Origin: Halarchaeum grantii
GTDB taxonomy: Archaea; Halobacteriota; Halobacteria; Halobacteriales; Halobacteriaceae
Assembly (NCBI RefSeq): GCF_014647455.2
Contig: NZ_BMPF01000001.1
Location: 1,054,001 to 1,118,000 of the forward strand
DNA: 64,000 nucleotides
Direction of reading: 5' to 3'
Under the pieces are notes generated by a model. It was not told the origin of the DNA. It saw nothing but the letters and a program-made list of their open reading frames with translations, and did no database searches. Position numbers and translations under genes: made by a program. Shown here piece by piece: positions 49,967 to 59,954 of this stretch (the first letter of the stretch is position 1; the number at the start of each line of letters is the position of its first letter).

Positions 49967-50665
49967 TCAGTCCGCCGCGCGCGGCGTCCGCGCCGCCGCG
50001 AACGCACAGAAGTTATCGAAGAGCCGCTTGGCCTCGCAGGCCGCGTCGTAGTTCTCCGCCGTGATACCGTCGAGGACGGCCGCCTTGCGCTCCTCGGCGA
50101 GGTCGTCCTTCCGGACGGTGACGCGCTCGGCCGTCTCCGTGTCGTACTCGGGGTGGAACTGGACGCCGTAGGCGTTCCCGCGCCGGAAGGCGTGGATGCC
50201 GTAGTCGTTCTCCGCGAGCAGCTCCGCGTTCGGTGGGAGCTCCGTGACGGCGTCCGAGTGCGTCGTGAACACCGTGAACTCGGAGTCGACGCCGTCGAAG
50301 AGCCGGTCGGAGCCGTCGTGCGTCACCTCGCGGTAGCCGATCTCGTACTCGTCCATCCCCTCGACGGTGCCGCCGAGCGCGGCCGCGACGAGCTGGTGGC
50401 CGAAACAGACGCCGAGGATCGGGAGGCCGCGCTCGTGCGCGCTCGCGACCCACTCACGGGTCGGCGCGATCCACTCCTCCTCGTCCCAGTAGACCGACGC
50501 CCGCGACCCCGTGACGACGACCGCGTCGAAGTCGTAGCCCTCGGGGAGTTCCCCGCCGGCGACGTGGAACTCGACGAGGTCCCCGTCCACCTCGCGGCGG
50601 AAGTTCCGCGCGGTGTCGGCGGGGTCGTGGGCGGCGTTCAGCAACGCGATGCGGAGGCGCTCCAT
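49967..50665 (-). CDS. Class I glutamine amidotransferase-like protein
   Basis: A 232-residue GATase1 domain. The nucleophile elbow is LGVCFGHQLVAAALGG with the Cys, and FHPEYDTE supplies the catalytic His/Glu pair. It resembles the stand-alone GMP-synthase-like amidotransferases (GuaA_like, YfeJ), which lack a synthase partner; the acceptor is unknown. ATG 50665 (MERLRIALLNAAHDP) is chosen; twenty open codons upstream do not fit the family. Confidence 0.83.
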   Translation of the reverse strand: MERLRIALLNAAHDPADTARNFRREVDGDLVEFHVAGGELPEGYDFDAVVVTGSRASVYWDEEEWIAPTREWVASAHERGLPILGVCFGHQLVAAALGGTVEGMDEYEIGYREVTHDGSDRLFDGVDSEFTVFTTHSDAVTELPPNAELLAENDYGIHAFRRGNAYGVQFHPEYDTETAERVTVRKDDLAEERKAAVLDGITAENYDAACEAKRLFDNFCAFAAARTPRAAD

Positions 50666-50769
50666 GGAACCTAGAACCAGGTGCATCGGAAAATGGTTGT
50701 CGCCGACCGGCGGCGTTTGCCGCACTCGCGAACGCGGCCCCGAGAGACGAACCCGCCGCGTCGCGTCGC

Positions 50770-53556
50770 CTACTCCTCCGCGACGTCGCGGAGGACGTCC
50801 GGCGCCGCCGCCAGCGCGTCATCGACCGCGTCGGCGTCGGGTCCGCCGCCCTGCGCGAAGTCGGCGGGGCCGCCGCCGCCGCCGCCGACCATCCCGGCGA
50901 GCTCGCTCACGACCCGCCCGGCGTTCACGGGCGCGCCGTCGGGGACGCCGACGACGAACTGCGCGCCGTCCGCACCACTGCCGACGACCGCGATCCTGTC
51001 GTCCTCGACGAGCGCGTTCGCGGTCGCGCGCAACTCGTCCATGTCCGCGTCGAGGCGCTGGATCGTCGCCGACCACTCGCCGACCTCGACCTCCTCGCCG
51101 GCCGCGCCGCCCGACGCGCGCGCCGCCGCGAGCTGCTCCTTCAGCTCCTCGATGCGCTTGCCGCGCTCCTTCCACTCCGTGAAGAAGCGCTCTGCGGTGT
51201 CCGGTACCTCCTGGGGGGAGACGTCGAAGGTGTCGGCGGTCGCGTCGAGGTAGTCCTCCTGGCGCTGGACGTGCTCGAGCGCCGCGACGCCGGCCGCGAA
51301 CGTGATTCGCTCGACGCCGTCCTGGATGCGCTCGGTGTTCAGGATCTTGATCGTCCCGATGTCGCCCGTGCGCGTCACGTGCGTCCCCGCACACGCCTGG
51401 ACGTCCTCCGCGACGTGGATGAGCCGGATGTTCTCGCCCGGCGGGATGCCGCCCTGATAGAGGTCGAAGCCGTGCTCGGCCTCCGCCTCGTGGCGATGAG
51501 GCCACTCCTGCTCGACGGCGGTGTTGTCGGTCACGATCTCGTTCGCGACGCGTTCGATGGCCTTCACCTCGTCGCGCGAGATGCGGTCGTAGTGCCGGAC
51601 GTCGATGCGCGAGGAGTCCGTGCCCTTCTGTGCGCCCGCCTGCCGGACGTGCGGGCCGAGCACCTCGCGCGCCGCGTGCCCGATGAGGTGGGTCGCCGTG
51701 TGATGCTGCATGAGGCGCTGGCGACGCGACATGTCGATCTGGCCGCGCACGAACTCGCCCTTCCCCGGGTCCTCGTCCGTCCGGTGGAGGACGACGCCGT
51801 CGCGCATCTGGACGTCCGAGACCTGCACCGTCTTGTCGTCCGTCGAGAGCGTCCCGTGGTCGGCGGGCTGCCCGCCGCCCTCCGGGTAGAACATCGTCTG
51901 GTCGAGCACGACATCGTACTCGGGGTCGCCGTCCTCGCTCTCGCGCTCGAAGACATCGAGGACGACCGCCTCGAACTCCGCGCGGTACTGGTCGTCGTAG
52001 TAGAGCTCCTCCGTGTCCGGGAGCTCCGAGAGGCGCTCGTCGGTCTCCTCGGACTCCTCGAACGCCGCCCCGGAGTCGTGGCGCGAGGCGACGAGCGAGT
52101 AGAAGTCGTCCGGCTCGTCCACCGTCGCGCCCACGTCTTCGGCGATCTCCCGAACCATGTCGGGCTGGATGCCGTGGCTGTCGTAAAACTCCACGAGCTC
52201 GCTCGTCGGGATGGGCTCGCCTTTCTCCGCGTACTCCTCGGCGAGCTGGCGGACGCGCCGGCCGCCGCGCTCGAGCGTGCGCTCGTACTTCGCGGACTCC
52301 GAGCGCACGATGTCGCGGATGGTCTCGCGGTTCTCGTAGCCGAGGCGCTCGGCCTGCCGGTCCACGAGGTCCTCGAGGTCGACGTCCGCGTCGATGTCGT
52401 CGATGAGGCGCGCCGTCCGCCGGAGCACCATCCGCGCGAGGTAGCCCGTCCCGACGTTCGACGGGACGATGCCGTCGCCGAACATGTAGGCGAGGGTGCG
52501 GACGTGGTCGGCGATGGCGTAGATGTTCTCCAAGGGCCGCATCAGCTCGTGGAGGCGCTCGGTCTCCACGTCGAGCTTGTCCGCGATGTTGTCGCGGGCC
52601 GCGTCCATGTCCTCCACCTCGTCGATGTCGAGGTGGCCCGCGAGCTTCGCCGCGCGGTGGATGAGTTCCTCCTCCGCCTCGGTGTGGTCGATGCCCGCCG
52701 CGTCCTTCAGATAGGCGATGGCGTCCGGGTACACCGCCTCGTAGACCGTGGGCGTCCCCTGCGAGACCCACGTCCAGCGCTCGAGGCCGTAGCCCGTGTC
52801 GACGATGTACGTGTCCATCGGCGAGTACGTGTTCCCGTCCTTCATCTCGTACTCCCCGTCGGGGTCCTGCTCCATCGACATGAAGACGAGCGTCGCGAGC
52901 TCCGCGCCCTTGTAGAGCACCTCGAAGGCCGGCCCGGCGTTCCCGCCACCCACCCACGGGTCCTCGATGTAGGTGATGTCCTCGGGGTCCGCGCCCATGT
53001 CGGCGAAGAACTCGTCGCAGTAGGCGACCGTCTCGTCCTTCCAGTAGACCTCGCCCTCGTAGGCGTACTCGCGCTCGGCGTCCTCGCGCGTGTTGAAGGC
53101 GTGGTGCGCCATCATCTCGAACGCCATCGTGTGCCGCCCGGTCTTCCCGACGTTGTCGATGTCCTGCATGCGGATGCAGGGCTGGCTGATGGTGAGGGGG
53201 TTGGCGGGCGGCGGCGTCTCGCCGGAGGTGACGAGCGGCTGGAAGTCGTAGATGGAGGCCTGCGTCAGCAGGACGTCGTCGCGCCAGCGGTTCGCCGCGA
53301 CCGGATAGGGGTCGATGCGCTCGTGGTCGTGCGCCTCGAAGAAGGAGAGGAAGCGCTCGCGCATCTCCACCAGCGAGTACTCCTCGTCGAAGCCGGGGTC
53401 GTCGATGAAGCCGTAGTCCTCACACGGCGGCTCGCCGCACGTCTCCCGCTCCGGGTCCCGCGTCCAGAAGTGCGCACCGCACTCCGTACACTCCCCACGC
53501 CGGAAGCCCTCCTCCTCGAAATAGTCGAGGCGGTACTCCGCTTCGAGGTCGCTCAT
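50770..53556 (-). CDS. alaS: Alanyl-tRNA synthetase
   Basis: The 928-residue archaeal-type AlaRS that charges tRNA-Ala. The N-terminal zinc-ligand region [23 protein letters not shown] is followed by the class II core ([29 protein letters not shown], split over motifs), the editing domain with [11 protein letters not shown], where the His pair binds zinc, and RDGVVLHRT, and the C-terminal oligomerisation/C-Ala part ending [15 protein letters not shown]. No split or frameshift. Divergent from the lipoprotein-like gene at 53664. Confidence 0.97.
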   Translation of the reverse strand: MSDLEAEYRLDYFEEEGFRRGECTECGAHFWTRDPERETCGEPPCEDYGFIDDPGFDEEYSLVEMRERFLSFFEAHDHERIDPYPVAANRWRDDVLLTQASIYDFQPLVTSGETPPPANPLTISQPCIRMQDIDNVGKTGRHTMAFEMMAHHAFNTREDAEREYAYEGEVYWKDETVAYCDEFFADMGADPEDITYIEDPWVGGGNAGPAFEVLYKGAELATLVFMSMEQDPDGEYEMKDGNTYSPMDTYIVDTGYGLERWTWVSQGTPTVYEAVYPDAIAYLKDAAGIDHTEAEEELIHRAAKLAGHLDIDEVEDMDAARDNIADKLDVETERLHELMRPLENIYAIADHVRTLAYMFGDGIVPSNVGTGYLARMVLRRTARLIDDIDADVDLEDLVDRQAERLGYENRETIRDIVRSESAKYERTLERGGRRVRQLAEEYAEKGEPIPTSELVEFYDSHGIQPDMVREIAEDVGATVDEPDDFYSLVASRHDSGAAFEESEETDERLSELPDTEELYYDDQYRAEFEAVVLDVFERESEDGDPEYDVVLDQTMFYPEGGGQPADHGTLSTDDKTVQVSDVQMRDGVVLHRTDEDPGKGEFVRGQIDMSRRQRLMQHHTATHLIGHAAREVLGPHVRQAGAQKGTDSSRIDVRHYDRISRDEVKAIERVANEIVTDNTAVEQEWPHRHEAEAEHGFDLYQGGIPPGENIRLIHVAEDVQACAGTHVTRTGDIGTIKILNTERIQDGVERITFAAGVAALEHVQRQEDYLDATADTFDVSPQEVPDTAERFFTEWKERGKRIEELKEQLAAARASGGAAGEEVEVGEWSATIQRLDADMDELRATANALVEDDRIAVVGSGADGAQFVVGVPDGAPVNAGRVVSELAGMVGGGGGGPADFAQGGGPDADAVDDALAAAPDVLRDVAEE

Positions 53557-53663
53557 TGCCTCTTTCTGGCCGACCGAACGGCAAAACGTTTCCGCACTCC
53601 GCCCTTCTCGCGACGCTCGTCGCCGCGCCCGGCTTTATCGGGCCGCCCCGCGTAGCCGGGCGT

Positions 53664-54122
53664 ATGGACCGCAGGCGCCTCCTCGCGGGCGTCGCGTTCG
53701 GCGCGCTCGTGATGCTCGCGTCGTTCGCGCTCGCCTTCGGGCCGCTGAACCCCTGCACGAACGCCGCGACGTTCGAGGTGCCGCGGATGGACGCGGGCGT
53801 CGCGCACGACGGGAGCGCCGCCGTCGTCACCTACGAGGGGTCGGCGACGCTCACCGGAACGTCGACCGTCTCCCTCGCCGTCACCGTCGGCGCGACCGGG
53901 AGCGGGGGCGAGCGAACGGTGCTGTGGGCGGCGGCGAACGGGTCGGGACAGGCGGCGCTCCCCCTGCGGATGGGCGCCGAAACGCGGGTGGACGGGGTGG
54001 CGGCGGGCGAGACGGTGACGGTGGTGTGGACGGGCTACGAGGTCGCGCCGGCCTACTGTCCGCCCGAGCGCGGCGACGGCCCGCTGACGCGCGTCGTCGC
54101 CGAGCGCACCGTCGGGGCGTGA
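53664..54122 (+). CDS. Exported protein of unknown function
   Basis: A 152-residue protein with twin Arg-like N-terminus MDRRRLLAGVAFGALVMLASFALAF and so a Tat- or Sec-type signal/anchor. The mature part is a beta-rich domain with three cysteines (NPC near residue 30, YCPP near 132). No lipobox. A GCTTTATCGG box is about 30 bases upstream of ATG 53664. No family is recognised. Confidence 0.65.
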   Translation: MDRRRLLAGVAFGALVMLASFALAFGPLNPCTNAATFEVPRMDAGVAHDGSAAVVTYEGSATLTGTSTVSLAVTVGATGSGGERTVLWAAANGSGQAALPLRMGAETRVDGVAAGETVTVVWTGYEVAPAYCPPERGDGPLTRVVAERTVGA

Positions 54123-54213
54123 GGCGCGCTCGCGCCCGTCCGCGCGGACCCGCCCACCGGTCGGCCCCGCCGAGGCCCCCGCTCTTTTCCTCCGCGCGCG
54201 CCTCGACACGCGT

Positions 54214-55227
54214 ATGGCGAGAATGATCGACGGGGAGTGGCGCTACGACGTCGAGCAGATACAGAGCGACGAGACGGGGGAGTTCGAGCGGGACACGACG
54301 TCCTTCCGGGACTGGATCGCGGGGACGCGACGCGGTCCCGACGACGTCGTCGAGGACGGCCCCGAACCCGAGGCGGGCCGCTATCACCTCTACGTCTCCT
54401 ACGCCTGCCCGTGGGCGCACCGCACGCTCCTCACGCGCGCGTTGAACGGCCTCGAGGACGTCGTCTCCGTGGACGTCGTCGACCCCGTCCGGAAGAACGA
54501 GGGCTGGGAGTTCGCCCCCGAGAAGCCCGGCTGCACTACCGAAAGCCAGTACGGATACGACTTCCTCCGGGAGGTCTACGCCGAGGCGGACGAGGACTAC
54601 ACGGGCCGCGTCACGGTGCCCGTCCTCTGGGACAAAGAGGAGGAGACCATCGTGAACAACGAGTCCGAGGAGATCATGCGGATGCTCGACACGGCGTTCG
54701 GGGAGTACGCGACGAACGACGTCGACCTCTACCCCGAGGGCTATCGCGAAGACGTCGACGACGTCATCGACGACATCTATCCCGTCATCAACAACGGCGT
54801 CTACCGGGCGGGCTTCGCGGAGTCACAGGAGGCCTACGACGACGCCGTCGCCGACCTCTTCGACGCGCTCGATCAGTGGGACGAGACGCTCGCCGACCAG
54901 CGCTACGCGGCGGGCGACCGCCTCACGCTCGCGGACGTCGCGATGTTCACCACGCTCTATCGCTTCGACGAGGTCTACCACACGCACTTCAAGTGCAACG
55001 AGAAGCGGATCGCCGACTACGAGCACCTCTGGGGCTACCTCCGCGAGCTCTGCCAGCTCCCCGGCGTCGAGCCGACGCTCCACATGGACCACGTGAAGAA
55101 CCACTACTACCGGAGCCACCCGGACGTCAACCCCTCGAACCTCGTCCCGGTCGGCCCCGACCCGGACTTCTTCGCGCCCCACGGCCGCGACGACCTGCCG
55201 GGCGGCCCGCCCACCGACCTCGCGTAG
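54214..55227 (+). CDS. Glutathionyl-hydroquinone reductase-like GST
   Basis: A 337-residue Xi-class glutathione transferase-fold protein. The catalytic CPWA is in YVSYACPWAHRTLL (about residue 65), VPVLWDKEEETIVNNESEEIMRML follows as the thiol-binding strand-helix, and the C-terminal helical domain has GDRLTLADVAMFTTLYRFDEVYHTHFKCN, all typical of glutathionyl-hydroquinone reductases (YqjG/ECM4). Haloarchaea are known to use gamma-glutamylcysteine instead of glutathione, so the natural thiol partner is probably that or unknown. GCTCTTTTCC box about 27 bases upstream of ATG 54214. Confidence 0.87.
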   Translation: MARMIDGEWRYDVEQIQSDETGEFERDTTSFRDWIAGTRRGPDDVVEDGPEPEAGRYHLYVSYACPWAHRTLLTRALNGLEDVVSVDVVDPVRKNEGWEFAPEKPGCTTESQYGYDFLREVYAEADEDYTGRVTVPVLWDKEEETIVNNESEEIMRMLDTAFGEYATNDVDLYPEGYREDVDDVIDDIYPVINNGVYRAGFAESQEAYDDAVADLFDALDQWDETLADQRYAAGDRLTLADVAMFTTLYRFDEVYHTHFKCNEKRIADYEHLWGYLRELCQLPGVEPTLHMDHVKNHYYRSHPDVNPSNLVPVGPDPDFFAPHGRDDLPGGPPTDLA

Positions 55228-55420
55228 CGCCTCCTCGGCGCGTTCCTCACGGGTCGCTATCGTCGTACGGGCGACCCCCAAGGCGCCCGTACGGACACGC
55301 GGGGCCTCCGGTCCCGCATGGCTCCCCGTCGGTCGTTCGCGGCTCCTTCGGGGCCGCGCTATTTCTCGCGTCTCGCTCCGCTCGGTATTCCCGCGGTCCC
55401 CGACTGTGCTCGGCTCCGCG
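55228..55420. repeat. Hairpin-rich intergenic DNA
   Basis: Serial hairpins: a perfect 10-base stem CGTACGGGCG/CGCCCGTACG (55264-55293), GCGGGGCC-TCC-GG-T-CCCGC (55299-55317) and GCGGC-x-CC-TTC-GG-x-GCCGC (55339-55357). Lies between the 3' ends of the GST-like gene and rfcS, so bidirectional termination is possible. Confidence 0.5.
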
Positions 55421-56383
55421 TTATTCGGCTTCGAGCGCCACCGACGCGAGGAGCGCTTCGAGTTGCACCTGCTCGTTCGCCCCCTCGGCGATCCGGTAGT
55501 CGGCCTCGCCGATGCGGTCCATGAGCCGAACCGCCTGCTGTTCCGCGAGGTCGAACTCCCAGACCGAGCGGTGGAGTTGGTCGATTATGTCGCCGCCCGC
55601 GAGGCCGCGCTCCGTGAGGAGGTCGTCGAGCGTCGCGCGCGCCGCGACGAACTCACCGTCGATGGCCTCCGTCACCATCGTCTCGATCTCCTCCGGCCGC
55701 GCGGTGCTCGTGATCGCGTACACCGTCTCCTCGGTCACCGCCTCGCCGGTCGCGGCGGCGGCCTGCAGAGCGTTGATGGCGCGGCGCATGTCGCCGTCAG
55801 CCGCGTAGACGAGCGCGTCGACGCCGGCCTCGGTGTAGTCGACGCCCTCGGCCTCGGCGACCTCGCGCACGCGCCCCGCGACGGCGTCGTCACCGATGCC
55901 GGCGAAGCGGAAGACCGCACACCGCGACTGGATGGGGTCGATGATCTGCGAGGAGTAGTTACAGGAGAGGATGAAGCGGACGTTGTTCGAGAACTGCTCC
56001 ATCGTCCGGCGGAGTGCGGACTGGGCGTCGCTCGTGAGCGCGTCCGCCTCGTCGAGGAAGATGACGCGGTAGTCGTAGCCGCCGAAGGACGTCCGCGCGA
56101 AGTTCTTGATTCGGTCGCGCACGACGTCGATCCCGCGCTCGTCGGAGGCGTTCAGCTCGAGGAAGTTCTCCTCCCAGTCGTCGCCGTAGAGCTCCTTCGC
56201 GATCGCGGTCGCCGCCGTCGTCTTCCCCGTCCCTGCCGGGCCGGCGAAGAGGAGGTTCGGGAGGTCGTCCTCGGCGACGTAGCTCTCGAGGCGCGAGACG
56301 ACGTTCTCGTGGCCGACGATGTCGTCGAGCGAGTCCGGCCGGTACTTCTCAACCCAGATCTCCTGTCGCCCCGCGTCTGCCAT
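55421..56383 (-). CDS. rfcS: Replication factor C small subunit
   Basis: The main 320-residue clamp-loader ATPase subunit that opens and loads PCNA. Walker [12 protein letters not shown] (about residues 48-58), Walker [12 protein letters not shown] (canonical DEAD), sensor 1 [13 protein letters not shown], the SRC arginine finger in [10 protein letters not shown]. No intein, although haloarchaeal copies often have one. ATG 56383 ([24 protein letters not shown]) is the family start. Divergent from the SAMP2 gene, 166 bases between starts. Confidence 0.97.
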   Translation of the reverse strand: MADAGRQEIWVEKYRPDSLDDIVGHENVVSRLESYVAEDDLPNLLFAGPAGTGKTTAATAIAKELYGDDWEENFLELNASDERGIDVVRDRIKNFARTSFGGYDYRVIFLDEADALTSDAQSALRRTMEQFSNNVRFILSCNYSSQIIDPIQSRCAVFRFAGIGDDAVAGRVREVAEAEGVDYTEAGVDALVYAADGDMRRAINALQAAAATGEAVTEETVYAITSTARPEEIETMVTEAIDGEFVAARATLDDLLTERGLAGGDIIDQLHRSVWEFDLAEQQAVRLMDRIGEADYRIAEGANEQVQLEALLASVALEAE

Positions 56384-56549
56384 AGTGGGGGACAGACGGC
56401 CGCGGCCCATAAACACCGCGAGACGGAACGCGGCGCCTCCCAGTGGTCGGTGCCGCGAGCCAGCGGGGGAAGCGAGCGAGCGCGACGGCGGGAGTGGGCG
56501 ATGCCGCGCCGACGACACGCTGATACGGTCGGCCACCCACGTCTCGGGT

Positions 56550-56747
56550 ATGCGCGTCACCGTCGAAGTCGTCGGCGAGGGCGTCCACGAGTTCGACGTC
56601 GAATCGGCGTCCTACGCCGACCTGCTCGAGCGCGTGGACCTGAGCCCGCACGAGGTGTCCGTGATGGTCGACGGCCGGCCCGTCCCGGAGGACCAGCCGG
56701 TCGAGACCGACCACGTGACCGTCCTCCGACTCGTGCAGGGCGGGTAG
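56550..56747 (+). CDS. samp2: Ubiquitin-like small archaeal modifier protein SAMP2
   Basis: A 65-residue beta-grasp protein ending in the diglycine QGG, needed for adenylation by UbaA and for conjugation to lysines or sulfur transfer to t[25 protein letters not shown] is very close to the Haloferax SAMP2 pattern as remembered; the rfcS neighbour is also the same in Haloferax. ATG 56550 gives [15 protein letters not shown]. The next gene starts two bases after its stop. Confidence 0.9.
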   Translation: MRVTVEVVGEGVHEFDVESASYADLLERVDLSPHEVSVMVDGRPVPEDQPVETDHVTVLRLVQGG

Positions 56748-56748
56748 C

Positions 56749-57147
56749 GTGTCGAGTACCACCGTCGCCGTCCGGCCGGCGAGAGCGAGCGAGCGCGTCG
56801 ACGTCCTCTCGGTGCTCGACGCGGCGATGCTGGAAACGGACGCCGAGGCGCTCGCGGACCACATCGACGCCGGGAGCGTGCTGGTCGCCGTCACCGGCGA
56901 GCGCAGTACGCGCGTCCTCGGCGTCATGGAGGCGCGCGAAACCGAGTCCGGCGCACACATCGAGGGCGTCGCAGTCCGGCGGAAGAGGCGAAATCAGGGC
57001 ATCGGCACGGCGCTCGTGGAGGCCGCCGCCGAGCGGTGGCGCCCGCTCACGGCCGACTTCGACGCGGCCGTGCGCCCGTTCTACGAGGCGCTGGGGTTCG
57101 ACGTCGTTGAGGCGGACGACGGCCGCTATCGCGGCTGCCTACACTAG
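56749..57147 (+). CDS. GNAT family N-acetyltransferase
   Basis: A 132-residue acetyl-CoA-dependent transferase. The acetyl-CoA loop VRRKRRNQGIGTALVEAA (R-x-x-G-x-G/A) is clear, followed by a strand and FYEALGFDVVEA. The substrate is unknown. GTG 56749 lies just after the SAMP2 stop, so both are likely cotranscribed. Its 3' end overlaps the convergent phosphohexomutase gene by nine bases. Confidence 0.85.
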   Translation: MSSTTVAVRPARASERVDVLSVLDAAMLETDAEALADHIDAGSVLVAVTGERSTRVLGVMEARETESGAHIEGVAVRRKRRNQGIGTALVEAAAERWRPLTADFDAAVRPFYEALGFDVVEADDGRYRGCLH

Positions 57148-58518
57148 GGGTTCGACGAGGTCGCGACCCGCATCGAGGAGGGCCTCGACGCGCGCCTCGC
57201 TCGACGCTTCCGCGTAGACACGCATCTTCGGCTCCGTCCCGCTCGGGCGGACGAGGAGCCACGAGCCGTCCGCGAGGAGGACCTTGAAGCCGTCCGCGTC
57301 GTTCACGCGCTCGACGTCGACGCCGGCGACTTCCTCGGGCAGCGAGTCGGCGAGTTCGGCGACGACGGCGGCTTTCCGGTCGTCCGGGCAGTCCACCGAG
57401 ATCTTCGACTGGCGGACGTCGCCGTGCTCCTCGAGGAGGCGGTCGACGCGGTGGTCGTAGGACTCCTCGGCGGCCGCGGCGGCGGCGAGGAGCGCCATCA
57501 GGACGCCGTCCTTCTCGCGGATGTGCCCGCGAACGCTGAAGCCCCCGGACTCCTCGCCCGCCATCAGGGCGTCGCGCTTCCCCATCTCCTCGGCGACCCA
57601 CTTGAAGCCGACCGCAGTCTCGTAGGCCTCCTCGCCGTGCGCGGCGGCGACGCGGTCGACGAGGAAGCTCGTGGAGACCGTGCGGACCGCCGGCCCGGAG
57701 TCATCTTCGAGGAGGTAGTCGTAGGTCGCGGCGAAGAAGAGGTTCTCGTCGAGGAAGCCGCGCTCGGGCGTGACGACGGCGATCCGGTCGGAGTCACCGT
57801 CGTTCGCGATACCGAGGTCGGCGTCGTGCTCTTGGACGGCGAGCGCGAGCGCCTGCAGGTTCGCCCGGTCGGGCTCGGGCGGGGTGCCGCCGAAGTCGGG
57901 GTCGCGCTCGCAGCGGTGGCGCTCGACGCTCGCGCCCGCGGCTTCGAGGAGGCGGTCGGTGACGTCGCGCCCGCTCCCGTGCATCGCGTCGTAGACGACG
58001 TCGAGACCGTCGAGGTCGGCGCCCACGAGGTCCATCGCGTGCTCGGCGTGGGGCGTCCGGAAGTCGACCTCGCGTATCTCGCCGCGCTCGACGTCGGGGT
58101 CGGCCTCGGGCGGCCGGAGGTTCGCCTCGATGGCTTCGGTGACGTGCGGGAGGGCGGGCGCGCCGTCGTCGGGGATGAACTTCACGCCGTTGTACTCCGG
58201 GGGGTTGTGCGACGCCGTGACGACGAGCGCGCCGGCGAGGTCGCGCTCGACGATGCCGTAGGCGACGAGCGGCGTCGGGAGGTCGCGCTCGGGCAGGAGG
58301 ACGTCGTGGCCGTTCGCCGCGAGGACGTCCGCGATCTCCTCCGCGAACTCCCGCGAGGTCGCGCGGGCGTCGTAGCCGACCGCGACCGGGTCGCCCCCGT
58401 GGTCGACCGTCGCGAGGTAGTCGGCCGTCGCTTGCGCCACCGCACGCACTCGCGGCGTCGTGAACACGTCGAGCGTCGCGCGCCAGCCGTCGGTGCCGAA
58501 CGCGATTACGTCGTCCAT
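57139..58518 (-). CDS. Phosphohexomutase (phosphoglucomutase/phosphomannomutase/GlmM type)
   Basis: A 459-residue alpha-D-phosphohexomutase. Family motifs in order: FGTDGWRATL, the phosphoserine loop TASHNPPEYNG (about residues 96-106), metal loop NDGDSDR (about 240), sugar-specificity GEESGG and phosphate-binding RPSGTEPK near the end. Which hexose it isomerises (glucose, mannose or glucosamine phosphate) cannot be settled. ATG 58518 (MDDVIAFGTDGW) is chosen; nine open codons upstream are extra. Confidence 0.9.
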   Translation of the reverse strand: MDDVIAFGTDGWRATLDVFTTPRVRAVAQATADYLATVDHGGDPVAVGYDARATSREFAEEIADVLAANGHDVLLPERDLPTPLVAYGIVERDLAGALVVTASHNPPEYNGVKFIPDDGAPALPHVTEAIEANLRPPEADPDVERGEIREVDFRTPHAEHAMDLVGADLDGLDVVYDAMHGSGRDVTDRLLEAAGASVERHRCERDPDFGGTPPEPDRANLQALALAVQEHDADLGIANDGDSDRIAVVTPERGFLDENLFFAATYDYLLEDDSGPAVRTVSTSFLVDRVAAAHGEEAYETAVGFKWVAEEMGKRDALMAGEESGGFSVRGHIREKDGVLMALLAAAAAAEESYDHRVDRLLEEHGDVRQSKISVDCPDDRKAAVVAELADSLPEEVAGVDVERVNDADGFKVLLADGSWLLVRPSGTEPKMRVYAEASSEARVEALLDAGRDLVEPLV

Positions 58519-58650
58519 ACCCCCACCTCCCGACGCCGGCGGCAAAACGACTGCGGTCAGGCCGACTTCTCGTCACGAACGCATCGGAAGAAAGGATGTC
58601 GGGGCCGCGACGGCCGCAGCCGACTCGGAGAAGCGGGTTCGGACGCGGTG

Positions 58651-59076
58651 TTACTCGTCGTCCTCGGTCGAGGTCGACTCTTGGGCCCGCTCGCCCCGAT
58701 AGATGTCCGCGCCGTCCTGAACGACCTTCTCCGCGAGCACCGCGCACTTGACGCGCATCGGCGTCACGTCGACGCCGAGGAGGTCGAGGACGTCCTGGCG
58801 GTCGAGGTCGTCGATCTCGTCGAGCGTCATCCCCGGCAGCTCCTGCGAGAGGAGGCTCGCGGACGCCTGACTGATCGCGCAGCCGTCACCGTGGAACGCC
58901 ACGCGCTCGACCGTCTCGCCGTCATCGGCGAGTTCGACGTCGAACTCGATTTCGTCCCCGCAGGAGGGGTTGAACCCCTCGTGGCTGAACGTCGGGTCCT
59001 CGAGTTCCCCGTGGTTTCGGGGGTTGCGGTAGTGGTCGAGGATCTGCTGTCGGTACATGTCCGAACCCATGCTCAT
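58651..59076 (-). CDS. sufU: Fe-S cluster assembly scaffold, SufU/IscU type
   Basis: A 141-residue scaffold or zinc-dependent sulfur acceptor that works with the cysteine desulfurase SufS (encoded at 59955). The three ligand cysteines are in NPSCGDEIEF, HGDGCAISQAS and MRVKCAVLAEK, and the SufU-type insertion around LSQELPGMTLDEIDDLDRQDVLDLLGVDV is present, favouring SufU over IscU. Acidic C-terminal tail. ATG 59076 or 59070 are both possible. Confidence 0.9.
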   Translation of the reverse strand: MSMGSDMYRQQILDHYRNPRNHGELEDPTFSHEGFNPSCGDEIEFDVELADDGETVERVAFHGDGCAISQASASLLSQELPGMTLDEIDDLDRQDVLDLLGVDVTPMRVKCAVLAEKVVQDGADIYRGERAQESTSTEDDE

Positions 59077-59224
59077 GATGGCTACGTGTACGGACGTATC
59101 GCGGAAAAGCGTTCCGTCGCCGGCGTTCCCGGCCGTCCTCGTCGGTCGGTCGCGCTACTCGCGAGGGCACCACGCGGTCGGAGGCGCGTCCACCCGGCGC
59201 CTCGTCTGCTCACGGCTCCACCGT

Positions 59225-59310
59225 TCGCGCTGTCCGCGGTTCCTCGCGTCGCTCGGAACCGCGTCGACTCGCGGGTCGCCGCCGCTCCCCGCTCGCTCTA
59301 TTCGAGCCCC
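59225..59310 (-). repeat. Palindromic element, family B
   Basis: On the minus strand: GCGAGCGGGGAGCGGCGGCG, then CGACCCGCGAGTCGACG, then stem GCGGTTC/GAACCGC with a CGAGCGACGCGAG loop. A second hairpin GAGGCGC/GCGCCTC lies at about 59190-59212. Nothing else is supported in the 297-base gap. Confidence 0.5.
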
Positions 59311-59373
59311 CTCGCTTCGTTCGGCGTCTCGTCGACCGCCGTGTTTTACCGCCCTCCCGTCCCACGGCGAACC

Positions 59374-59823
59374 ATGAGCCACCGGGACCGCCTCGCGCGG
59401 ACGCTCCTCGACGAGTCGTGGGCGTACGGCTACACGCTCACCATCTGGGGCGCGGGCGCGTTCCTCATCGCCGAATACGGCGTCCCGAGCCACCTCGACG
59501 TCGTCGGCTACGTCGGGGGCTCGCTCCTCGGGTTCGCCGCGCTCACGTGGTACAGTTTCGGCGGCCTGCTCGTCGGCGTCGAGCGCGACAGCCGCGACGT
59601 CCGCTCCCCCGTCGAGATGGTCCACCTCTTCGCGACGTTCTGCAACCTCGTCGGCGCGCTCCTCACCATTCAGGTCGCCCACGCCCTCGGCGTCTCCGAG
59701 AGGGCTACCTTCGTCGCCGTCGGCGTCGGCGCCACCGTCGGCTACAGCCTCCTCCTGCTCGTCGAGGAAGTCGTCGGCGAGCGCTACCGGCCCGGGGACG
59801 CGGCGCGGGACGGCGGCGAATGA
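59374..59823 (+). CDS. Membrane protein, unknown function
   Basis: A 149-residue protein with four predicted membrane segments (about residues 17-38, 44-66, 84-104, 108-130) and charged ends (MSHRDRLARTLLDESWAYGY; GERYRPGDAARDGGE). ATG 59374 is about 28 bases after a GTGTTTTACC box. No family is recognised. The 3' end is followed by a family A-type hairpin cluster shared with the convergent sufS. Confidence 0.7.
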   Translation: MSHRDRLARTLLDESWAYGYTLTIWGAGAFLIAEYGVPSHLDVVGYVGGSLLGFAALTWYSFGGLLVGVERDSRDVRSPVEMVHLFATFCNLVGALLTIQVAHALGVSERATFVAVGVGATVGYSLLLLVEEVVGERYRPGDAARDGGE

Positions 59824-59954
59824 CGAGGCGGGATGCGACGACGGCTTTTGATCGAGCTTTTGCCAGGGCGCGAAGCGCCCGCAGTGGTTCGAGAGAGCGA
59901 AGCTCTCTCGTCATCCCGCGAGACGCGGAGCGTCTCGCTTACGACAAACGGTCG
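59824..59954 (-). repeat. Structured palindromic element, family A, copy 4
   Basis: Read on the minus strand from the sufS stop: CGACCGTTTGTCGTAAGC, then three hairpins with GCGAGACGC, GAGAGAGC and GGGCGC-type stems and GAA/TCC loops, then GCAAAAGCTCGATCAAAAGC. Same outer frame as copies 1 and 2 with three internal hairpins instead of one. Confidence 0.6.

Noticed and set aside
51271-53655. Long open frame opposite alaS
   Set aside because: Antisense shadow of alaS with Val/Arg/Leu-biased composition and no homology.
55421-56383. Intein in RfcS
   Set aside because: The protein is 320 residues, the intein-free length, with an uninterrupted Walker A region.
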